Source: Nectonema munidae (taxonomy: Eukaryota > Nematomorpha > Nectonematoida > Nectonematidae). Taken from it: a stretch of DNA of 64,000 nt. The notes under the pieces were generated by a model, which saw only the letters and a program-made list of their open reading frames with translations, ran no database searches and was not told the origin of the DNA. Of this stretch, positions 1 to 45,272 are shown one piece after another. Numbering within the stretch: the stretch's first letter is position 1; each line of letters starts with the position of its first letter. A program made the translations under genes and the position numbers. Where the stretch lies: NCBI GenBank assembly GCA_030549495.1, contig JAUIRK010000894.1, positions 124,001-188,000 on the forward strand, written 5' to 3'.

Positions 1-681
1 ATCCGAATAAAAAAAATTTTTTTTATAAATAATAAAGCTAAGAAAGTTTTATCGTGAAGTCTATTGCTTATTTTTGATTGGAAATAACACCATGAAGGAA
101 AAATTTTCTTGAATAGTTGTTGTTGGTTCCTTTTAATAGCATTTTATTTCTTGAAATCAACTACATTTTCAAGTCCTTTATAGAATTCGTTGTAAATTCT
201 TTTTTAATTAAGTTAAGGGTAAATACTTTCTCTGTTGATCAACTCTTCTCTTCATTACACACTTCTACAAACTCTTCTAATTCAAAGAAATTGGTCTGTA
301 GGGACCACTTCTGAAAATATTATTTAGCTAACGGATTAAATTTTGGGGAATGCGCAGAATTTTAGGCTTATTCAAAGCCATTAACTAGCTGTGCAATATG
401 TGTCATGGGAGAGTAGTTTTAATTATTAATTAGAAATACGCCACACATACATTCACTTAGAGCGAATAACCAAAAACTACAAATTGTTTGGTGAGTTGTA
501 TATCACAAATGTTTATGTATCTTAGAGTGAGCGGACGTTTAAAAACTGAAATGCTGGTCGGGTTCGGGTTTTAAAACTAAAATTTAAAGCTCGCTCGTGT
601 CCGATGCTGGCTATTTTATTTTTTGACGCAGGAATTTTCTACGACGTGTGCATGGCTCTTCTATATGCATGTGTGTTTAAG
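1..681. other. AT-rich sequence upstream of first visible MAST exon
   Basis: No supported gene. It is presumably an intron of the MAST gene whose 5' exons lie to the left. A short GC-richer patch near 523-600 looks like a transposon end but no partner was found. Confidence 0.4.
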
Positions 682-23217
<22,536 letters not shown>

Positions 23218-23529
23218 ATCTATTCGCTGCATAATATGTAAATACAAAATATTATTTGTATTCCACTTCTATAGAATGGTTTATATGAAACTCTATGCAC
23301 ATCTTGTGTATGCACGACTGGAAGGAGAGTAATCCATTTTTTGTCAATGTTTCATCCTTTATACGGGTTTATAATAATGCATGCATTCCCTCACATAACA
23401 CATTAGTGCTGCCTGAGTTCCCCACATCATCATCATCATTACTCACTCTTTTAACAAATTTCCAATTATTATTTTCTATTTTAATATTTATTATATTTAA
23501 TAGATTTCTCCTGCTTTTACTCATACGTT

Positions 23530-23535
23530 AATAAA
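23530..23535 (+). promoter_or_regulatory. Candidate poly(A) signal of MAST
   Basis: First AATAAA hexamer, about 310 nt after the MAST stop codon, with no other gene between. Confidence 0.45.
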
Positions 23536-23598
23536 TCGTCGTCGTGATACACACTTTGATTCACACACTTTGATTCCAGCCCATTTGACCGGATTATA

Positions 23599-26027
23599 CC
23601 CTTTTTTCTGCCACCGTTCCTTAAATGGAACATCAATTTTAAGTTCTCATACTATTCTCATTTTAAGCTTAATTTTATTTATTATAGTTTCTCATTACTT
23701 AACTATATTATTTGTATAATAAAAAAAATCTACTAGTTTGGATAACGTTTTTATTGAAATAATCTATAGAACATGGGTTCAAAAATAGTGTTATTTTTTT
23801 AAGTAAATTTTATATACAAAAAAACAAATGAAATCAATATTAATATTTTTTATTAGCAAATTTTTTTTAAAAACACTTAATTTATAAATTTGAATGAAAA
23901 AAAGACAAACAGTGATTATAAATTTTTCTATATGATTCAAAACAACAAAATGTTCCATTTATAAAACAATGGAAGGTTACTATATAACATTAGTAAGACA
24001 AAAAAAAATTCTATTTTATTATGTTAAAAAAATTGTAATGTTTAAATTAATGATTTTATAAATTAAACATAAATTTTATATATTTTAGATATATAATTGA
24101 TCATAAATGAAAGAATTCTGATATTTTTGATACAAAAAAAATACTAAAGTTTCTACAATTGCCGAAGCGCGTGAAGTAATTTTAGACTCTAAAAATCCTT
24201 CATCGATAGTTGTTTTACCTCCTGTTGCTGGAGATTCAAAAAATCAAGATACAGATACAGAAGATTTATACGAACATGAGGAAGAATATGAGCCAGCTGG
24301 TGAACTTGAGGTAGAAGAAGAAAATGAAAGCAGGGAAGATGAATATGCGGATAATTATAATGATGATGAAAGCACGTTGGATACTACTGGCGTTTCTCCT
24401 CCTAAAAAGAAACAAAAGCCTATTTCTAATATTCCTTCGAGAAAAGATGGAAAATTTGACAAATCGCTTCTTACAAAAAAATTTGGAATAAGCAAAAAAT
24501 TTGAAGTTCTTGAAGGAAAGAGACCGTTTGACATTTGGAATTTAATTTTTAACGATGAAATACTTGAGCCTATTGTTTTTCAAACAAATCTCTATGCCAA
24601 TAGAAATAAAAACAATGAAAAGTTCAATGTATGTTTCCAAAATTAAATGAAAAATTTATTGGTATCTTGTTGTTATCTGGCTATCATATTGTAGCAGAAG
24701 AGCAACAATATGGGTCTTCTCAACCTGATTTTCATGTAAATATTGCGGCTCAGTAAATATAATAAAAAAATTTCTCCACTTTGCTGATAATTCAAGTTTA
24801 ACGCCTGGTGATAAAATGAGCAAAGTATCTCCATTATATAATTTTATGAATGTGAGTCTTGTACAATTTGGCGTTTTTCATAGTTTGTTGAGCATAGATG
24901 AGTCTATGGTGCCATACTATCGACGTCATTGTTCAAAAATGTTCATCAAAGGTAAGCCGATACGTTTTGGCTATAAAATTTGGTGTCTTTTTGGAAATGA
25001 TGGATTTCCATTATATTTAAAAATTTATCAAGGAAAAGAAATTTTTCTAAAAATAATCACCTTGCAACAAGAGTTGTCAAATACATGGTTGATGTTATAA
25101 AATCTAACTCTGACATTGAATGTCACCAATTATATTTCGACAACTTTTTTACAACTTATAAATTGCTTTTGGAATTGAGAGAAGGTAATGTCAAGGCAAT
25201 TGAAACAGTTAGGAAAAATAGAATTGCGGATGCGTCTAAAACACTAATATGCAATAAAAAATTGAAAAAAGAGCAAAGAGGATCCTATGATTATTGTTCC
25301 GATGGAAAAGTTTATGTTGCAAAATGGAACGATAATTCTATAAATTATGAAAACCATGAGCCAATACATAGAGTGAGACGTCGTGTAAAAGGCGGAGAGA
25401 AAAACATAGCACAACCACATCTCATATTTTTTTACAACAAAGGGATGGGAGGTGTTGATCTTTTGGATCGACTATGTGAATCTTATCGTACAAATATAAG
25501 AAGCAAAAAGTGGTATTGGCCACTTTTTATTAACATCTTAAATGTATCAGTGATAGCAGCATGGAGGCTTTATTGTAAAACAAATGGAGAAAAACTTTCT
25601 CACTTACAATTTTGAAGTGAAATCACACTTTGCTGTCTAAAAGCCGGTATCTCAAATCATCGTAAAAATGAATTTGCCGGAGAGCTTCCACAAAATGTTC
25701 GATTTGATGGTATTGAACATCTTTTGATTAAATCAACTCAAGGAAGATGTAGAGTATGTCAAAAAAATACAGTTAAGATGTGCAGAAAATGTAATGTGAG
25801 ATTACATACAGAAACAGGAAAAACTTGTTTTGAAATATATCACAAAAAACCTTGAATTTTTCTTTTATTGTTTTTTTTCATTTACATATATTTTATCTTC
25901 AATAAATTTTTTGCTTTCATATTTTAAAACTCTTATATATTTTTTAGATTTACTTTAAATTAAATTATCTAATTTTTAGCTATAAACTCCAATGTTCCTT
26001 AAATGGAACATTACCAAAAGTTGAAAG
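23599..26027 (+). mobile_element. piggyBac element PB2
   Basis: About 2.4 kb. The palindrome GTTCCTTAAATGGAAC lies near each end (23616-23631 and 25994-26009), preceded on the left by CCCTTTTTTCTGCC. TTAA flanks are not preserved, so the outer limits are approximate. Begins about 380 bp after the MAST stop. Confidence 0.8.
24142..25855 (+). pseudogene. piggyBac transposase of PB2 (PGBD2/3-like)
   Basis: Acidic N-terminal region, then PFDIWNLIFNDEI, the first catalytic Asp (LSIDESMVPYY), GKPIRFGYKIW, the second (LYFDNFFTTYKLL), the third (GMGGVDLLDRL), KKWYWPLFINIL, and a Cys-rich end (C-x2-C, C-x2-C, then H and C) in the order of PGBD2/3-type transposases. All three Asp are present. Broken by at least two frame changes (about 24645-24810 and 25090) and a stop near 25615. 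Confidence 0.88.
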
Positions 26028-26459
26028 TAACAGTATTACAAACTTCAAAATTGGTAAAGATTATTCTCACACAATTTAGTGCTTATATAATTTTAAAAAA
26101 ACTGCATTAAAAAATTTAATCTATAGTCGGCATGAAAAAGTTTGAACACGCAGTATTGTATTCGTGGATGAGTGATTATTTACTTGGAAACAAAAAAACT
26201 TTTTTTATTGAAGAAATGAACATTGAATTCTATTAATTCTACGTCCTGATTTCAGATTCATCACGTCACATTTTTGTGTAACAATGTGTTATTTAAATAT
26301 TCTATTTTAATATTTTTTCATGTTATAATTCAACCTTTTGTTATTAAAATCAATTAATTTAATATTTATTATAGACAATTTTGAATAAAATATATATTTT
26401 ATGTTGTAAGAAGAAAAGTATATGTTAATTTTTATTGGATTTACATTTCAGACATATGT

Positions 26460-27790
26460 CTCTTTTTGTTTATTTCTCTTCTTCCTTTTAAAAGAATTCT
26501 TACTGTCTCTTTGTAGAAACAACAGTAATCTCCCATCATATTTGGATTAAATTTACCTTCATTTCTCTTTTCCATGGTAGCAATTTTTGATGGAAATGCT
26601 CTCCATGCTCGTCACTGACAACGCCAAGATTTTACGGAAAAAATCCAAATGAGAAAGTAAAAAATTTTACTTAAAGACATTCTGCAATCCATTTGTCTTA
26701 AAACACTTGGGCATTTTTTTTATTTCTTCATAATCAATGGCTGTTTCCAAGAAAATTCTTTACAACATCTACAAAAGCATTCAATTCATCTTCATTTAGT
26801 GCTGAAAGAAAAAGACCATCTTTTAGCAAACTTCGAATTTGAGGTCCAGTAAATATTCCTGCCTTCAATTTAGCCTGTTATTGATTTTGTTAAATTTGCT
26901 TTTTAAATACTGAAAACAACTTCCTTGATGATCCTTTTACAAAAATTTTCATTAAACCCAGTAACTCCATCTATGCTATTCCACAGAAAGAAAAAACACA
27001 TATTTTGTATAGCCTAGTTGTAATCCAAGTAACAAAGAAACAAGTTTAAGATCTCCACTAATACTCCATCTATGATTGTTATAATTTAAGATATTCAACA
27101 TCATTTTTATGTTTTCATAAGTTTCAAGACCGATAGCATGTACCAAAGATATTGAAGGTTTAATATTTCCATTATGCAATAAAATTCATTTGAGACTAGC
27201 TTTGTTGGAATCTATGAAAATTCTCCATTCTTCGGATACGTAAGAAGGACCAATTTTTCCAACAAACCAATAACATCGTTGCAATAACTACAGCTTTATT
27301 TTTGAGAATTCTAAGTGACGATAGCGAAGGTAGAAAATTTTTGCGTTTCGGAGAAGTAAATTTGTTTCAATCTTGACCCCAGTAGCTCTGATTTTTCTTT
27401 TGTTAAACTTAAATCACGTACTAAGCCTTTCAATTCGGATTGTAAAAGCAGATGTGGTGCTCCTACTTTAGAAAAATAAACTTCATCACCCTCACTTTCT
27501 GTGTTTTCATCTGATTCTCCGGAAAGCCTTTTTTCTTTTCGAAGAACTCGTTGTTGATGCGTACTATCATGAAATTCAGGTAAAATTGGATACACGATTT
27601 TTGATTTGTTTTTTTTTGAAAAGCCAGAAATATAAGTTAGTCAAGCAAAAGCAGCAGTCGTCAAAATGATTTTTAGGTACTCGCCAAATCATCGAGGTTT
27701 GAAAAGGCATTGCTTTTCTTTTGCCTTGCATCCATGCCAATAACGTCGCGTTACATTGTGCACAGCAAAAATGTGGCGACCACGTCTTAT
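26460..27790 (-). pseudogene. Repeat-gene family 'RFHQD', copy 3
   Basis: Minus strand, same order: a CC..C/MIWRVP block near 27780-27660, PILPEFHDS, acidic spacer, SELKGLVRDLSLTKEKSELL, ISGDLKLVSLLLGLQLGYTK, and the terminal EH-x-FHQ-like block near 26600. More decayed than copies 1 and 2, with several frame changes. Between PB2 and RpS14. Confidence 0.55.
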
Positions 27791-28079
27791 CTTGACCAAA
27801 ATAATTACATTACAACTTGACCTTACAACCAAAATAATATTTGAAGTTATATTTCTTCGCTATTTTAAGAGTGTACTTTCCACATACATAACAAAACTAT
27901 TAAAAAAAAATTTAATTCATTGTCTATTTAAAAAATTTAATTCATTGAAACATCTGATAAATCATTTTCTGAAATTAATTTTATTTAAAAAATCAAACAA
28001 AATAGGTATGATAGAATTATTTTTTATTATTTTGAAACAAACTTCATTTTACATCTTACCATTAAACAAATAAATTGTG

Positions 28080-29640
28080 ATTTACAAAAAAATGGTACGT
28101 GTTAGGGAATTTTGTTTTCATTTATGAAATTGAAATATTAAAAAATACTAAAAATGTTAATCTGAATTTTCATAATAAAGTTCGTGTTGCATTGTGCATC
28201 AATGGATATGCTTATAGATTTACACGAAATAAATTGTGAGTAAACTGGACAGACTCTGTTATGAAAACTAAGTAAGTTTCGCGTTTCACCATCAACAGGG
28301 ATTTATATGGCTGGGGCCAGTCTAAATATGACTTATCTGAAAAACAGTGACAAAAGACTGGGGAAATACAGCTTAGCTTCTTAATAATTCTTGGGTATCC
28401 TGAGTAGGTGAACTAGGCTTTGAAAGTAAACGTGTGTCGATAAAGCTGTCTTGGCCTGTTGATGTTAGACGAGTGTTTCTGGCTCAATGTTGTCTTCTAC
28501 CTCAGATTGATCGTCGATTGGACAAACGCATCTAGTATACAAAGACCGTTATCATACTTTCGGCAATGTGTTTGATTGAGCGCCAGTTTAATGAATCAAG
28601 AAAAGATTGGACAAGCGAGACATAACTATATATATTCATTAATCATTTGATGCAAAGGCCATTTTCAAATTACTTTATTTTTATTATCTATACCTTTTGT
28701 AGCACATGATAAATACAGCCAATCAGGTGTGTAATTTCACATTATTGACTTTTAATCAGCAATGATTGACAAGACAGGTATATTATAATGTCGTATCGTG
28801 AATAAAGATTGATCCATTGCTATACATATGCATGAGTTAAGACCTCTTACTACCAAAAATTTCTGGATCTGCGAGGCGTTGCCAACCTTTTGACAATGAA
28901 GTGTCAAATCTAAGTAACAAACGCATTGCTCTGTCAATCTTATAATTCCAATTAATAGAGTATATGCTTTTGAAATAACAAATTTATTTTCATATTGGAT
29001 GCAAACAAATGTCATTTTATTTTAAAAGTAATCTAATTTTATTTGAATCTATTTTTGTCCTTAAAAACCAAAAATGCCGCCAAATGAGATAAACTTTAGC
29101 ATTAATCTAGAAGCCATGACAAAATTTAAACACATAAGGCCGTGAAGATTATTTCAAAAATAAATACCTACTTGAATGCTTGCTTAGAGTCATCTCTTTG
29201 AGTAAGATATCTCAAAAAATGTGTAGTTAGCTTCTTTATCTATCTCATCTAGAAATAATCGCTCGTATTTTTTTCTCCGTTGAAAGTTAACATTACCTTG
29301 AATATATTTATAACTACGAGATATTAAGGATTGGCGTGTATTACTAAAATTTAATATGGATTTGGTGTTTATTAAGAATTTATTTCTCTTTACTATACAA
29401 AATTAACATTACTCCTTCTTCATGGAAGGAATGAAGGCCTTTTACAATTTAAGTATAAATTACAAGCATTTTTGAAATGGAAATGAATTTTTTAAACTGA
29501 TCAGACTAATATAACGAGACTCGAAAAGAAAACCAAACTATGTACACCAGCAATTGTACTAGTGAATGTAAGATGTGAACCCAAAATCCTTACCTAAGAA
29601 GCAATACCTTCAAAATCTAGACTTAGAGTATCTTTGTAAG
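28080..29640. other. Intergenic stretch with no recognised gene
   Basis: No supported exon. A GC-richer part near 28270-28600 may be an old repeat, but no family was recognised. Confidence 0.4.
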
Positions 29641-29679
29641 GCAGTTTAAAAGTATAAATAAATGAAAAAGATGAATATT

Positions 29680-29685
29680 TTTATT
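29680..29685 (-). promoter_or_regulatory. Poly(A) signal of RpS14
   Basis: AATAAA on the minus strand, 22 nt past the RpS14 stop codon. Confidence 0.6.
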
Positions 29686-29706
29686 CTATATCAAACTTCA
29701 TAAGAT

Positions 29707-39177
<9,471 letters not shown>

Positions 39178-39195
39178 TAACCGTAAGAGTATGCG
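39178..39195 (-). promoter_or_regulatory. Possible 5' TOP-like start of RpS14
   Basis: On the minus strand, CTCTTAC lies 12 nt before the ATG. Ribosomal protein mRNAs usually begin with C plus a pyrimidine tract, so transcription may start here. No experimental support. Confidence 0.25.
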
Positions 39196-39505
39196 AACTT
39201 AAATATGTAAACAAAATTCTCAATAAGTTACTTTTGACGAGAAAAAACAATATTTAAAATATACATATAATTAATGTTTAAAAAAGGCAAAAGTATTATT
39301 AAACAAGAGTTTAAAAAACATTCAAAATCTAAAAAACATAATTAGAAAATATTCTCAATAAAAAGGTGCCATATATTAAACCTTAGGTAAATCCGAGTGT
39401 TATAAAAAAAAATTTACAAAATAGAAATTAATTTTTCAACAAAGGATTGCATATTATTTCTTTTAAACAAAGATAAATTTTTTATAGAAAATAATTAATA
39501 TAAAA

Positions 39506-39527
39506 GAAGAAGAAGAAGAAGAAGATT
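39506..39527. repeat. (GAA)n microsatellite
   Basis: Seven GAA units in the region between RpS14 and UBE2J1. Confidence 0.8.
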
Positions 39528-39931
39528 TAAACCAAAAATTCAATTGATTAGTAAAATCTTTGACAGATAGGCCCATTGAGGCGAAATAATTATAACAAAT
39601 ATAAAAAATTGTAAAAACTGTACACTTCAAATCATCACCTCCTTAACACAAGGATTGTTTATCCCCAACATCCTCATTCCCGTTACATCTCATTTTCAGT
39701 ATTTTATCAGTTATATATTTGCTTTGAAAAAGGAGTTTATACTCCGAAACTGGTCAGCAAAATCAGCAATAAATTGTCCAGTTTTTACAATTTTTTATAT
39801 TTATTATAATTTTATATTAGTAGATAGATTAAAATAGATGAGTAAGGTTCGTTAGAAGGCTCTATAATGATTAAGTAACGCATTTGACATAAATAGAAGT
39901 CAGGAAGCAAAAATAATTCAAGGATCTAGAG

Positions 39932-40363
39932 CAGTGGTTCCCAACCGGGGGTTTCAAGGGGTCCATGGAAATTCTACATCAAAATACTTATGCTGAATCT
40001 CCTATACTTCTATTTTCCAAATCAATATAAATATATATATTTAGTGCTTTTTTAAATAAATATTTTCTTCTTTTTTTTAAAGTTTCATATTTTGAATGTT
40101 TATATATTGTTTTTATTAGTTACAATATTTTTGAAAAATTTATATTTTAATTGGAAAAAATTTTTATTCACATTTTATGTCAGGCTTTACGATTTCTCTG
40201 ATTTCATATGAATAATCATACGATTTAATCAGATGACTACAATCATCTTTGCATAAAAATCTTTGATTAATTTTGTTGGCTCAAACTATTCAGTTGTAGG
40301 GGACCACAGGTAAAAAAGTGACTGAAAAAGGGTGAACGGGATAAAAAAGGTTGGTAACCACTG
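39932..40363. mobile_element. Non-autonomous hAT, left of a tandem pair
   Basis: 432 bp. Ends CAGTGGTTCCCAACC and GGTTGGTAACCACTG. Flanks ATCTAGAG (left) and GTCTAGAT (right). Confidence 0.85.
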
Positions 40364-40371
40364 GTCTAGAT

Positions 40372-41366
40372 CATGGGTTCCCAATTACTGGTGCTCTCCA
40401 GGGGGTGCAACGCTTTACCTCAGGCGGTAGGAAGTACTACATTTAAATATAAGAAGTGCCTAAACTTTAGTTTTTAACCAAATATAAATATATTAGAATG
40501 TAGTGAAAAATTAAATGCTTTCAAAGAAAAGTTACATCTCTGTCGTCGACGAGTTGAAAAAGGTAATCTTTTGAATTTGCCATCACTCGAAGAAATGACC
40601 GATGAAGATGGATCCCTAATTCCAAGTGTTCGAGAAGAAATTGGTAACTATTTGGAAATATGATCCAAATGATATGGTGGATATTTTGAAGGAGGAAATC
40701 TAGATCTCAAAAATGGATAATATATCCATATTCTTTTAATTTGGATTATATGCCGAATGTTGAAACGTTGAAAGATGATCTTATTGAATTGCACACAAAC
40801 TGTGTTTTTGAAATGCAGTTTGAAAGCAAAACTTTGGAACAATATTGGTGCTCGGCAATGGAGATGTTTCCAAGACTTTGTAAAAAAGCACAAAATATGC
40901 TTATTCCATTTGTGACAACTTACTTGTGCGAGTCCGGATTTAGTACCCTTTTGTCAATAAAGAATAAATCTACAAATCGCTTGTTTGCACAAGCAGATAT
41001 GCGAATTGCTATCAGTAGCAAAGTACAACGTTTTGAGAAACTCATATGCAAAAAACAGGAGCAAAATAATCATTAAATTTGAGGTGGACTTTGTATAAAA
41101 TTATTAGCTTTTTAAAAGAGAAAAATTGAACTATTTTTTAAAATGGAAGTTGTTTGGATACAGATTGTTTCATTTTATTTCCATATATTTAATTTTTGTT
41201 AATATAGTACCTCATAAAAAATGATTATGAAAATTTTTCTCGTTTTTTTATTTTAACTTTTCTTTTAAAAAAATTTGTAAATTTTCATTACATAAACTGT
41301 AAGGGGTGCAAAAAAAAATTAAAATTTTTTAGGGGTACGGAGCGTCAAAATGGTTGGTAACCACTG
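40372..41366 (+). mobile_element. hAT element (SCAND3/ZBED-like), right of a tandem pair
   Basis: 995 bp. Ends CATGGGTTCCCAATT and GGTTGGTAACCACTG; exact 8-bp duplication GTCTAGAT at 40364-40371 and 41367-41374. The left duplication is also the right flank of the neighbouring hAT. Confidence 0.9.
40741..41076 (+). pseudogene. hAT transposase C-terminal fragment
   Basis: Intact frame ending in the hAT dimerisation region: MLIPFVTTYLCESGFSTLLS, KNKSTNRL and MRIAISSKVQRFEKLI, as in SCAND3/ZBED5-related transposases. Upstream (40520-40660) a decayed frame reads NLPSLEEMTDEDGSLIPSVR. The N-terminal BED and catalytic parts are missing. Confidence 0.85.
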
Positions 41367-41482
41367 GTCTAGATAGATATAGAAATTGCAATAAAAATAA
41401 CTTCAGCACAGGTAAAGAGGTTGGGTGGCTAGCCACCCAATCCACCCCCCCCCCAGTATCCGCCCTTGCCAACCGTTCAATG

Positions 41483-41655
41483 AGCTTCAATGGTTGTTAG
41501 GGTGTACCTGTCAGCTTAACAGTTGAAGGTCAGGGGTTCGATCCCCAAAGCTCACAACTCTTAAAAACAAATTCACAAATACTGTGAATAACCATGTTAG
41601 AACATATCATATAGCCTTATGGCTGAAAGTGCTTTGATATTTCCAACCAACCAAA
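41483..41655 (+). mobile_element. tRNA-derived SINE with target duplication
   Basis: tRNA-like head with B box GGTTCGATCC, tail of CCAACCAACCAAA type, 173 bp. Exact 13-bp duplication CAACCGTTCAATG at 41470-41482 and 41656-41668. Confidence 0.9.
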
Positions 41656-41699
41656 CAACCGTTCAATGTTTCACTAACAAAATTATGATTATCGATAAA

Positions 41700-42700
41700 A
41701 TATCCAACCCATTCGTTTACGACCAATAAAACATACAAAAATTATAGTTATAGTAAACATATAAAATAAACAGAAAATTTTTTATTAGGTTTATTTCCAA
41801 AAATAAAATGGTCTTTTTTTTAATTTATCCATTCCTAGTGTAAAACATACGTATGAGTAAACCAAAAAATAAAAATACACATGAATAGTTATATGGATAT
41901 GTAAGTTTGTATTATTTAAGGAAAATATTTATACTGATTTGATTAATATTCGTGGCAAATAAATGGCCCAAATAGATCACACATGATAAAAATAATTATG
42001 TGAAATTTGTCAAAATAAGTGAAAAAGTTTTTAACTTTGAGAAAAATAAGAGGGTTTTGTTTTTCAGTTTCTGACACTGAAAATATGTAAAAGCTGAAGT
42101 TGGTTTTAATTGAAAAAATAAGTAGTTAATATCCTTATTAATAATTAAATGATTTTAAAATGTTCGTTTGAGAAATAATAATTGTAAGCAACTTTCAATC
42201 AAATAAAAAAACTTTAATTCATCTTTTTGTTTCATGAAATGCTTTTATATTTGATCATTGAGATGATTGTTTCCCGATCCGACCGTTCTCCGCGGGGAAA
42301 GCATCTCCCCGCCATATCTACGACGCGACATAAAAATTCACTCCCCGCTGTGTTTTGACCTAAAGTTTCAATAGTATACTTATAGTTTTCAATATTATAC
42401 TTATATAAAAAAGTGTGGAAAATTTTACTACAATTTTACTGTAACATTTAAATAATTTTCAATGTTAAACGTATCGTATTTCATCAAACTTATTGCGACC
42501 TCACATAATTTGCATCATTCCAACTTTCATACAATTGTAACCTCACGAAACATTTAACCTGCTTCACAATACTTTCAGTTTTACTTTTCTTTAATTACAA
42601 CCTCACGAGATAATTACAGCATCGCATACACACATGTATATATAAACTAATAACATACCAGAAATCACTTCATCAAAAAAAACAACCATGAGCTGAAACC
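41700..42700. other. AT-rich intergenic stretch
   Basis: No gene supported. A CCGCGGGGA patch near 42290 resembles hAT subterminal sequence but has no partner. Confidence 0.4.
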
Positions 42701-42779
42701 ATTTCGAGATCTTTACCAACTCCCAAAGCTATCAATCAGCTAATCTATAAAGGCTACCCAATAAGCCAAAGAATCCATT

Positions 42780-43010
42780 GAAGATCTCTTTCAAATTGTG
42801 GATCTTGATTCAGCAATACAATTTACTTCTATTCCCATGAACCATTCTTCTTTTTATTTAACTGAAATTACCCTTAATGACCTCATTGTTGCCATATTTT
42901 CTTCATCAAATATAAAATCTGTTGGCGAAGATGAATTATCTCTAGGTTTAATCGTTGACATTCTTCCATACATAAGTTCTTCACCGGTATTCTCTTAAAT
43001 ACTGGTATTT
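42780..43010 (+). pseudogene. LINE reverse-transcriptase fragment
   Basis: Frame reading FYLTEITLNDLIVAIFSSSN then KSVGEDELSLGLIVDILPYI resembles the start of a non-LTR RT domain (the KSxGxDxLS...LP.I pattern). No catalytic box seen; clade not assignable. Confidence 0.4.
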
Positions 43011-43989
43011 AATATTGTAAAAAATTTTAAAGCATATGATGGTTCAAATTTTACTCTAAGCCTTTCTCCTTTAATCATTTGGAAATTTTGGAAGATTATA
43101 ATAGATTATAATTTATTTCTGACCGGGCAGCAAATTAGATTAGTTAGCATAAAAATTTGGGATCCACTGATTTAAATGATGTTACATTTTTTAGGCTTAT
43201 TGTGTCAAATTCATGGCCAGGCCTCTGCCCGTTCTATCATGTCAATATCTTTTGCACTCTTGGACCAAATTATAGAAAAACATATATCTGTACTAAATTA
43301 AATTTTCTTGAAATATTCATAATATTCATCCAAGTGAAAAAAAATAAAAAGTTATGTTGTGTGGCACTATTAGTGAAGTATGTGCTTTACCAACTCATAT
43401 TGACTAGATGTGATATTCCTATCAAGAATATTAGAGTACATATAATATTGGCCGATGCTGATATATCGGTGTCACTTTATTCCAAAGTACTTATACCTTT
43501 ATTTAAACCAGCCTGTTATGAATGGTAGAAAGCTATGCTGATAATTTTTGCATAGATAAAAACACAGCTCTTTGATTTAAGTATCATAACATTTTGTATA
43601 CTTGCTTTATTAATTATATTTTATACCAAACTTAAAACACTTTTCTGTAGACTTCTAATATTATATTATCTCCTGTTCATTATACTTTTGCTCTAATATT
43701 CTCAAATTAAGGAGTCTTTTTGCATCCATAGGCTGAATAATCTTCCATTCCATACGATGATAAAGATTTCACGAACCGGAGTTGAAGACTATAATTTTAA
43801 TTCTATATGGGCTGAAAGATTACAAATATAGGATTGAAATCAAATGTCTTAGTTTTTTTCAAATATCTAGAATATATTTATCTCAAACTTACATATCTGA
43901 AAATGTTTAAGCAAAAGAGGTCAAGTAGCATTTTAGAATAAGTATTTGATCGAAATAGTAAATATATAAGAATGATTAATTAAAAAAAT

Positions 43990-45272
43990 ATTAATATTTT
44001 TTGATAATTTTTTATCAAATTTTTATTTCTATATTCTTCTTCCTGAGAACCAGAATTTTGAAGACTGACTGTCTGCTCTTTTCCAATAGATTTTATCTGC
44101 TCATTAAAGAATATGTCATGAAAAATGTCTTTAATTGTGACGAAACAGCACTTTTCTTCCGAAGTTTGCCAAAAAAGACACTTACTCAAAATGAGGAATG
44201 CTGATCTGAAAATAAAGGCTGTATTCAAAAGTTCACTGTGTTACTTGCTTGTAACTCATATGGCGAAAAACTCACACCTTTTGTTGTTAGTATAAAAAAG
44301 TATGTTGCTTCAAATATATCAAGATAAAAGTTTTACCTGTAAATTACAGCTCGAACACGAAGAGTTGGAAGAGACGTTTTTATTCTAGAGTTGACTCCAT
44401 GATTTAAATTTGAAAATGAAGCGTGAACAAAGAAAAATACTTTTATTTTTGGACAACGCTACATGTCAGGTCTATGAAGATATGTTTTCGCATCTTCTGC
44501 GTGTGTACAACCTCTTGACAGAGGCATAATCAGCTCCTTTAAAGTTGAATACAGGAAACTTTTGATGACTCATTTGCTCGTAAAAATGGATTTTGAAAAC
44601 TCTGTTTCAAGTTTATTAAAAAAAGTAAAAATTTTAGACTCACTTTTTGGATCAAATATGCATGGAACAATGTTAAAAAATCGACATTTGAAAGGTGCCT
44701 TGGGCAATATGGTATCAGATAAAAGGTTACTGAAGACATGGAAGATAATAATGATGAAGCAAAGCTAACGTTGAAAGAATTGTCTCATAAAGTTCTTGGA
44801 AATAAATTTGAAGAATGTGAGTTTTAACAAAATGATGGGTTCAGTACAGAAAATGAAACATGGCAAACACAATTATTGGAAAGCTTTTTGAAAAATGACG
44901 AAGAACATATGGAAGACTCTACAGAAAACAACTCTCTGATTGAAGAAAGTTTTGAGTTAACAAGGTATGAAGTACACGAAATTTTGCAAAAATTGCATAT
45001 GTTTTCTTTAAAATATGATTAATCTTTTCCTAAACACATAACGAAACTAAACAAGTGAAGCAATAAGTAAAAAGAACATTTTTAAACAAACGCAAATTTG
45101 TGACTTTTTCAGCCTATATCATATTTTTCTAAACCATTTTCACATGTTTTTATTTTGATAAAACTTTGAGAGGTACAAACAAAAAAGAGTTGATTCTTCA
45201 TAAACCGGACCACTGTGTAAACCGAACAATTTTTTCCTCCTTATGCTTTCCGAATTAGATGGGTTTTTAACT
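43990..45272 (+). mobile_element. pogo/Tigger-like element remnant
   Basis: DDE transposase pieces: VFNCDETALFFRSLPKKTLT (first Asp), KFTVLLACNSYGEKLTPFVV, a LLFLDNATCQ block (second Asp, about 44440-44475), CVQPLDRGIISSFKVEYRKL, and a decayed acidic tail. The right terminus reads inward TACAGTTAAAAACCC then AATTGTTCGGTTTACAC. The left end was not found. Several stops and frame changes. Confidence 0.7.

Noticed and set aside
28752-29015. Minus-strand 87-codon frame
   Set aside because: No motif, no splice context and no recognised family.
41500-41560. Functional tRNA gene
   Set aside because: The B box is good but the rest does not fold as a tRNA and the unit has a tail and a target duplication, so it is a SINE.
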